Source: Rhodoferax sp. (lineage in GTDB: Bacteria > Pseudomonadota > Gammaproteobacteria > Burkholderiales > Burkholderiaceae_C). Taken from it: DNA of 46,706 bases. The stretch spans positions 1 to 46,706 of the forward strand of contig JAABQI010000262.1 in NCBI GenBank assembly GCA_011391545.1, given 5' to 3'. The notes beneath the pieces were generated by a model that worked only from the letters and a program-made list of their open reading frames with translations, did no database searches and had not been told where the DNA came from. Below are positions 42,796-46,706 of this stretch, one piece after another. The translations under genes and the position numbers were made by a program. Within the stretch, counting starts at the first letter, position 1; every line of letters starts with the position of its first letter.

Positions 42796-44157
42796 TCAGG
42801 CCAACTCTTCCTTGCGAATGCGGGTGATGGGCTCCAGCACGGTGGGCAGCGCCTGCATCTGAGCTATTGCCGTGTTCATGCGGGCTTCCATGCAGTCGTG
42901 GGTCAGGATGATGACATCGGTTTGTGGCACCTGGGGCTGTCCGGCAGCCGCTTCGGTACTGATCTCATCGGCCTCGCGTTGCAGCACCGCGTCGATGCTG
43001 ATGCCCGCTTGCGCAAGAATGCCCGTGACTTTGGCCAGCACACCGGTTTCGTCGGCCACACGCAAGCGCAGGTAGTAGCTGGTGACCACCTCGCCCATCG
43101 GCAACACCGGCAAATCGCTCATGGCATTGGGCTGGAAAGCCAGGTGCGGCACGCGCTGCTTGGGGTCAGCGGTGTGCAGGCGGGTGATGTCCACAAGGTC
43201 GGCAATCACCGCGCTGGCCGTGGGCTCGGAGCCAGCGCCCTTGCCGTAGTAGAGCGTGGTACCGACGGCATCACCCTGCACCACCACGGCGTTCATGGCG
43301 CCCTCAACGTTGGCGATCAGGCGCTTGGCTGGGATCAGACAGGGGTGCACGCGCAGTTCGATGCCTTCGGTGGGATTGGTCGCGTCGGGCTCCCGGCGCT
43401 TGGCAATACCCAGGAGCTTGATGCGGTAGCCCAGCTGCTCGGCGTATTTGATGTCAGCGGCACCGAGCTTGGTGATGCCTTCGATGTAGGCCTTGTCGAA
43501 CTGCACCGGAATGCCGAAGGCTATTGCCGACATGAGGGTGACTTTGTGCGCCGCATCAATGCCTTCAATGTCAAAGGTGGGATCGGCCTCGGCATAGCCC
43601 AGTGCCTGGGCTTGCTTGAGCACCACGGCAAAGTCCAGCCCCTTGTCGCGCATTTCGCTCAGGATGAAGTTGGTGGTGCCGTTGATGATGCCGGCAATCC
43701 ACTGGATGCGGTTGGCCGTGAGCCCCTCGCGCAGCGCCTTGATGATCGGTATGCCACCGGCCACAGCCGCCTCAAACGCCACCATCACGCCCTTAGCCGA
43801 TGCCGCCGCAAAAATCTCGGTACCGTGCACGGCCAGCAAGGCCTTGTTGGCGGTCACCACATGCTTTCCCGCTGCGATGGCCTCCAAAACCAGCGTTTTG
43901 GCAATGCCGTAACCGCCGATGAGCTCGATCACGATGTCAATCTCGGGGTTTGCGATCACGGCACGGGCGTCGTTGACCACGGTCACGTCCGGTCCCACCA
44001 GTTCTTGGGCGCGCGCCGCGTTCAGGTCGGCGACCATGGTGATCTCGATGCCGCGACCGGCGCGACGCTGGATTTCTTCCTGGTTGCGCTTGAGCACATT
44101 GAAAGTGCCGGAGCCCACAACCCCGATGCCCAACAGGCCGACTTGAATAGGTTTCAT
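42796..44157 (-). CDS. hom: Homoserine dehydrogenase
   Basis: Reduces aspartate semialdehyde to homoserine, 453 residues. The NAD(P) site is QVGLLGIGVVGSGT at the N terminus, and the catalytic domain has GIINGTTNFILSEM and the block GYAEADPTFDIEG. A C-terminal ACT domain (YYLRLRVADETGVLAKVTG) suggests threonine feedback. It lies 23 bases after alaA and directly ahead of thrC. Confidence 0.95.
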   Translation of the reverse strand: MKPIQVGLLGIGVVGSGTFNVLKRNQEEIQRRAGRGIEITMVADLNAARAQELVGPDVTVVNDARAVIANPEIDIVIELIGGYGIAKTLVLEAIAAGKHVVTANKALLAVHGTEIFAAASAKGVMVAFEAAVAGGIPIIKALREGLTANRIQWIAGIINGTTNFILSEMRDKGLDFAVVLKQAQALGYAEADPTFDIEGIDAAHKVTLMSAIAFGIPVQFDKAYIEGITKLGAADIKYAEQLGYRIKLLGIAKRREPDATNPTEGIELRVHPCLIPAKRLIANVEGAMNAVVVQGDAVGTTLYYGKGAGSEPTASAVIADLVDITRLHTADPKQRVPHLAFQPNAMSDLPVLPMGEVVTSYYLRLRVADETGVLAKVTGILAQAGISIDAVLQREADEISTEAAAGQPQVPQTDVIILTHDCMEARMNTAIAQMQALPTVLEPITRIRKEELA

Positions 44158-44180
44158 AAGTTTGATTTGCGAAAAATAAG

Positions 44181-45407
44181 TTAGTTGCTGTGCCGCTTGC
44201 GGTAGCCTTCAAGGAATTTGGCGATGCGGCCAATGGCCTCGCGCAGCTCGTCCTCGTGGGGCAAAAACACCATGCGGAAATGGTCGGGTGCCGGCCAGTT
44301 GAAGCCGGTGCCCTGCACCAGCATCACCTTGGTCTCCTGCAGCAATTCGAGAAAGAACTGCTGGTCGTCGGCAATGGGATACATGACCGGGTCAAGCTTG
44401 GGAAACATGTACAGGGCCGCCAAGGGTTTGACGCAGCTCACGCCGGGAATCGCGGTGATGAGCTCATACGCCAGGTCGCGCTGGCGGCGCAGACGACCGC
44501 CCTCGCAGACCAGATCGTTGATGCTCTGGTAGCCTCCCAACGCCGTCTGAATTGCCCATTGGCCCGGCACGTTGGAGCACAAGCGCATGTTTGAGAGCAT
44601 GTTGAGCCCTTCGATGTAGTCCTTGGCCGGCTTTTTGTCGCCCGAGACAATCATCCAGCCGGCGCGGTAGCCGCAAGAGCGGTAGCTTTTGGACAGCGAA
44701 TTGAACGTCAGCGTCAACACATCGTCGCTCAGCGATCCCATGGCCGTGTGCCTGGCACCGTCGTACAGCACCTTGTCATAGACTTCGTCGGCAAAAATCA
44801 CCAGGCCGTGCTCGCGGGCGATTTGCACCAGGGCCTTGAGCAAGTCATCGGCGTACAGCGCGCCCGTCGGGTTATTGGGATTGATCACCACCAGCCCCTT
44901 GGTGCGCGGCGTGATCTTGGCACGAATGTCGTTGAGGTCGGGCATCCAGCCATTGGCCTCGTCACACAGGTAATGCACCGGCGTGCCGCCAGACAGGCTG
45001 GCCGCGGCCGTCCACAAAGGGTAATCTGGCGATGGCAGCAAGATCTCGTCGCCATCGTCGAGCAAGGCGTTGGTGGCCATCACGATCAATTCGCTGGCGC
45101 CATTGCCGAGGTAAATATCGTCCAGCGTGACGGCCTTGATGCCCTGCTTCTGGGTTTCGTGCATGACCGCCTTGCGCGCTGCAAAAATGCCTTTGCTGTC
45201 CGAGTAACCTGCCGAGTTGGGCAGGTTGCGGATCATGTCCTGCTGGATTTCTTCAGGCGAGTCAAAGCCGAACACCGCGAGGTTGCCAATGTTGAGTTTG
45301 ATGATCTTGTGACCCTCTTCTTCCATCTGGCGAGCGGCGTCCATGATCGGGCCGCGAATGTCGTAACAGACATTGGCCAGTTTGGCTGATTTGCGTATGG
45401 TCTTCAA
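44181..45407 (-). CDS. alaA: Alanine/glutamate-pyruvate aminotransferase, AlaA-like
   Basis: A class I aminotransferase of 408 residues. The cofactor lysine is in NSLSKSYRSCGYRAGW; other contacts are GNGASELI and NPNNPTGALY. The best start is the TTG at 45407 (giving MKTIRKSAKLANVCYDIRG), because GGAGG lies at the right distance and the usual AlaA N terminus begins there. An ATG 17 codons upstream has no such support. It heads the nine-gene minus-strand run alaA-hom-thrC-mobB-moeA-moaD-moaE-phaR-rimO. Confidence 0.9.
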   Translation of the reverse strand: MKTIRKSAKLANVCYDIRGPIMDAARQMEEEGHKIIKLNIGNLAVFGFDSPEEIQQDMIRNLPNSAGYSDSKGIFAARKAVMHETQKQGIKAVTLDDIYLGNGASELIVMATNALLDDGDEILLPSPDYPLWTAAASLSGGTPVHYLCDEANGWMPDLNDIRAKITPRTKGLVVINPNNPTGALYADDLLKALVQIAREHGLVIFADEVYDKVLYDGARHTAMGSLSDDVLTLTFNSLSKSYRSCGYRAGWMIVSGDKKPAKDYIEGLNMLSNMRLCSNVPGQWAIQTALGGYQSINDLVCEGGRLRRQRDLAYELITAIPGVSCVKPLAALYMFPKLDPVMYPIADDQQFFLELLQETKVMLVQGTGFNWPAPDHFRMVFLPHEDELREAIGRIAKFLEGYRKRHSN

Positions 45408-45500
45408 AGTCCCTCCGGGCGTGATCACTAAAGAGCGAAACCTATAATTTGACCACAAGTTCCACCTGTCCCATCTCGATCACACCACAAGCCCTGCCCC

Positions 45501-45881
45501 ATGAAAATTCACCCTGACATCATCAGCGTGCCGTCCATCAGCTCTTATGGCACGGGCTGGGTGAAGGTGGGCGATGTTCAATTGACCCACAGCGTGGTCA
45601 TTGCCTCGGATGGCCGGCGTTTTGACTGGCAGTGCGCACGCTTTGAAGACCTGTCCGAAGCGCACTTTGAACAATTGGCCCAGTTGCAAACCGAACTGGT
45701 GATTTTTGGCAGCGGCACGCGCCTGCGTTTTCCGGCGGTGACCCTAACCCGCGGCCTGATCGAGCGCCAGATTGGCCTTGAATCCATGGACACCCAGGCG
45801 GCCTGTCGCACCTACAACATTCTGGCTGGCGAAGGCCGCCATGTCGCCGTTGCGCTGCTGATCGAAGACGCTGCCGTCTGA
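45501..45881 (+). CDS. Mth938-like domain protein (DUF498/NDUFAF3 family)
   Basis: A 126-residue cytoplasmic protein of the Mth938 fold, seen from the block LVIFGSGTRLRFP and the overall length. The animal relative NDUFAF3 helps complex I assembly, and bacterial members are often of unknown role. It is divergent from alaA and followed by the peroxiredoxin gene on the same strand. The function here is not clear. Confidence 0.8.
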   Translation: MKIHPDIISVPSISSYGTGWVKVGDVQLTHSVVIASDGRRFDWQCARFEDLSEAHFEQLAQLQTELVIFGSGTRLRFPAVTLTRGLIERQIGLESMDTQAACRTYNILAGEGRHVAVALLIEDAAV

Positions 45882-46046
45882 AAGCGTCAGGTCCTGGGCT
45901 TGGTATGGGTGAATAACCCTATCGAACCCGAATGTCAAATCGGAGTAAAATACGGGCCTTGCAGTCGGGGGCGCACAAGTGCTTTAAAAGGATAGTGTCC
46001 GCGACTTGAGAGACCGACGCATCCTGTCACACGAGATCGAAGAAAC

Positions 46047-46532
46047 ATGGCGATAGTTGTCAACAAACCCATCCCTGAATTTGAATCTACTGCTACTGGT
46101 GGCATCCGGGTCACCAACACGTCTCACCTGGGACATGTAGTCATTCTTTACTTTTACCCCAAAGACAATACACCCGGTTGTACCACCGAAGCCATGCAGT
46201 TTCGCGACAGGTACAAAGATTTTGTCAAGGCCGGTGCCACCGTATTCGGCGTCTCCCGAGACAACATGCGCTCCCACGAAGAATTCAAGACCAAGCTCGA
46301 ACTGCCCTTCGAGCTGATTGCCGACACCGAAGAAAAAATGTGCCACATGTTCGGTGTTGTCAAAAACAAGATCATGTACGGCAAAAAAGTCAAGGGTATT
46401 GAGCGCAGCACCTTCCTGATCGGCGCCGACGGCCTGCTCAAGGAAGAGTGGCGCGGCCTCAAAGTGCCAGGTCATGTGGACGACGTGCTCCGAGCCGTCA
46501 AGGAACTCCAAAAGACGCCGGCACTGGCTTGA
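46047..46532 (+). CDS. bcp: Peroxiredoxin, Bcp/PrxQ type
   Basis: A thiol peroxidase of 161 residues. The peroxidatic Cys45 is in YPKDNTPGCTTEA, as in Bcp. The resolving cysteine usually found five residues later is missing (Met50). A second cysteine, Cys99 in EKMCHMFGV, matches another conserved Bcp position. GAAGAAAC precedes the ATG. It should reduce hydrogen peroxide or organic peroxides in the cytoplasm using a thioredoxin-type donor. Confidence 0.92.
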   Translation: MAIVVNKPIPEFESTATGGIRVTNTSHLGHVVILYFYPKDNTPGCTTEAMQFRDRYKDFVKAGATVFGVSRDNMRSHEEFKTKLELPFELIADTEEKMCHMFGVVKNKIMYGKKVKGIERSTFLIGADGLLKEEWRGLKVPGHVDDVLRAVKELQKTPALA

Positions 46533-46635
46533 ATACCCGAGGGGTTGCAAAGAAACCTTGAATCCGCCCCGGAGCGTTTTGTCACAAAGGCCCGTGCATA
46601 ATCAAGTCCATGCCCCAACCTTCACTGCTTCCTGT

Positions 46636-46673
46636 AACAGCCGCCCTGGTGACATGGCGGCTGTTTCGTTTTT
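46636..46673 (+). terminator. Rho-independent terminator after the peroxiredoxin gene
   Basis: A 10-bp perfect stem AACAGCCGCC/GGCGGCTGTT with a 10-base loop is followed by TCGTTTTT. It lies about 100 bases after the bcp stop. The last bases of the window (AGGAG) look like the ribosome site of a gene that starts beyond the edge. Confidence 0.8.
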
Positions 46674-46706
46674 GAACTCGCAACCATCCTAACGCGCAGG
46701 AGTTTT

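Noticed and set aside
45923-45951. Promoter ahead of bcp with TAAAAT as -10
   Set aside because: The -35 at the right distance (CGAACC) is too poor to report as a feature.

Overview
The window looks like a chromosome segment of a betaproteobacterium of the order Burkholderiales, most likely Comamonadaceae and probably near Rhodoferax. The reasons are GC-rich coding with tightly overlapping genes, the run alaA-hom-thrC-mobB-moeA-moaD-moaE-phaR-rimO, a PHA-granule regulator (PhaR), bifunctional NAD(P)HX repair, and protein sequences of comamonad type. The genus is inferred by reading, not by search.

Layout. Positions 1-1873 (minus): a LolD/MacB-type ABC exporter whose permease runs off the left edge. 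2020-2405: a decayed mobB. 2406-9023 (minus): a respiratory molybdoenzyme module made of a Tat-exported arsenate reductase/arsenite oxidase-like (Arr/Arx) catalytic subunit, a four-cluster ferredoxin subunit, a TorD-type chaperone, a small cytochrome c and a nine-heme cytochrome c fused to a membrane cytochrome b (CbcL-like). 9024-9451: a divergent control region with a good sigma-54 promoter and three copies of GTTACC-N4-GGTAAC. 9452-13097 (plus): an AioX/ArxX-like binding protein, a histidine kinase and a sigma-54 activator, all translationally coupled. 13110-17169 (plus): a CDF metal exporter, a circularly permuted ATP-grasp-like ligase and an AsnO-like amidotransferase, also coupled.

17198-22089: two diguanylate cyclases, one with a hemerythrin domain, and a Na/Pi-cotransporter-like protein. 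22117-25150: a PLP aminotransferase, endonuclease III, a small Cys-rich protein and a SOUL heme-binding protein. 25233-30976 (minus): a cobalamin uptake operon (riboswitch, BtuB-like receptor, leaderless binding protein, BtuF, BtuC, BtuD). 31182-33554 (plus): a metallo-beta-lactamase-fold hydrolase and NnrE/NnrD. 33566-36620 (minus): an SDR and RNase R. 36671-36755: tRNA-Leu(CAG). 36882-45407 (minus): rimO, phaR, moaE, moaD, moeA, mobB, thrC, hom and alaA in one run. 45501-46532 (plus): an Mth938-like protein and a Bcp-type peroxiredoxin.

The most notable part is 2406-13097. A sensor with a single Cys in its mature part, a kinase and a sigma-54 regulator sit opposite a molybdoenzyme operon that has no NrfD-type anchor in view. 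Instead it carries a CbcL-like quinone-reactive cytochrome of the kind known from metal reducers. Electrons could pass quinol - b hemes - nine c hemes - small cytochrome c - ferredoxin subunit - molybdenum site, or the reverse if the enzyme oxidises arsenite. Molybdenum cofactor genes lie elsewhere in the window, and a broken second mobB lies at the end of the module. The direction and the substrate are not provable from sequence alone.
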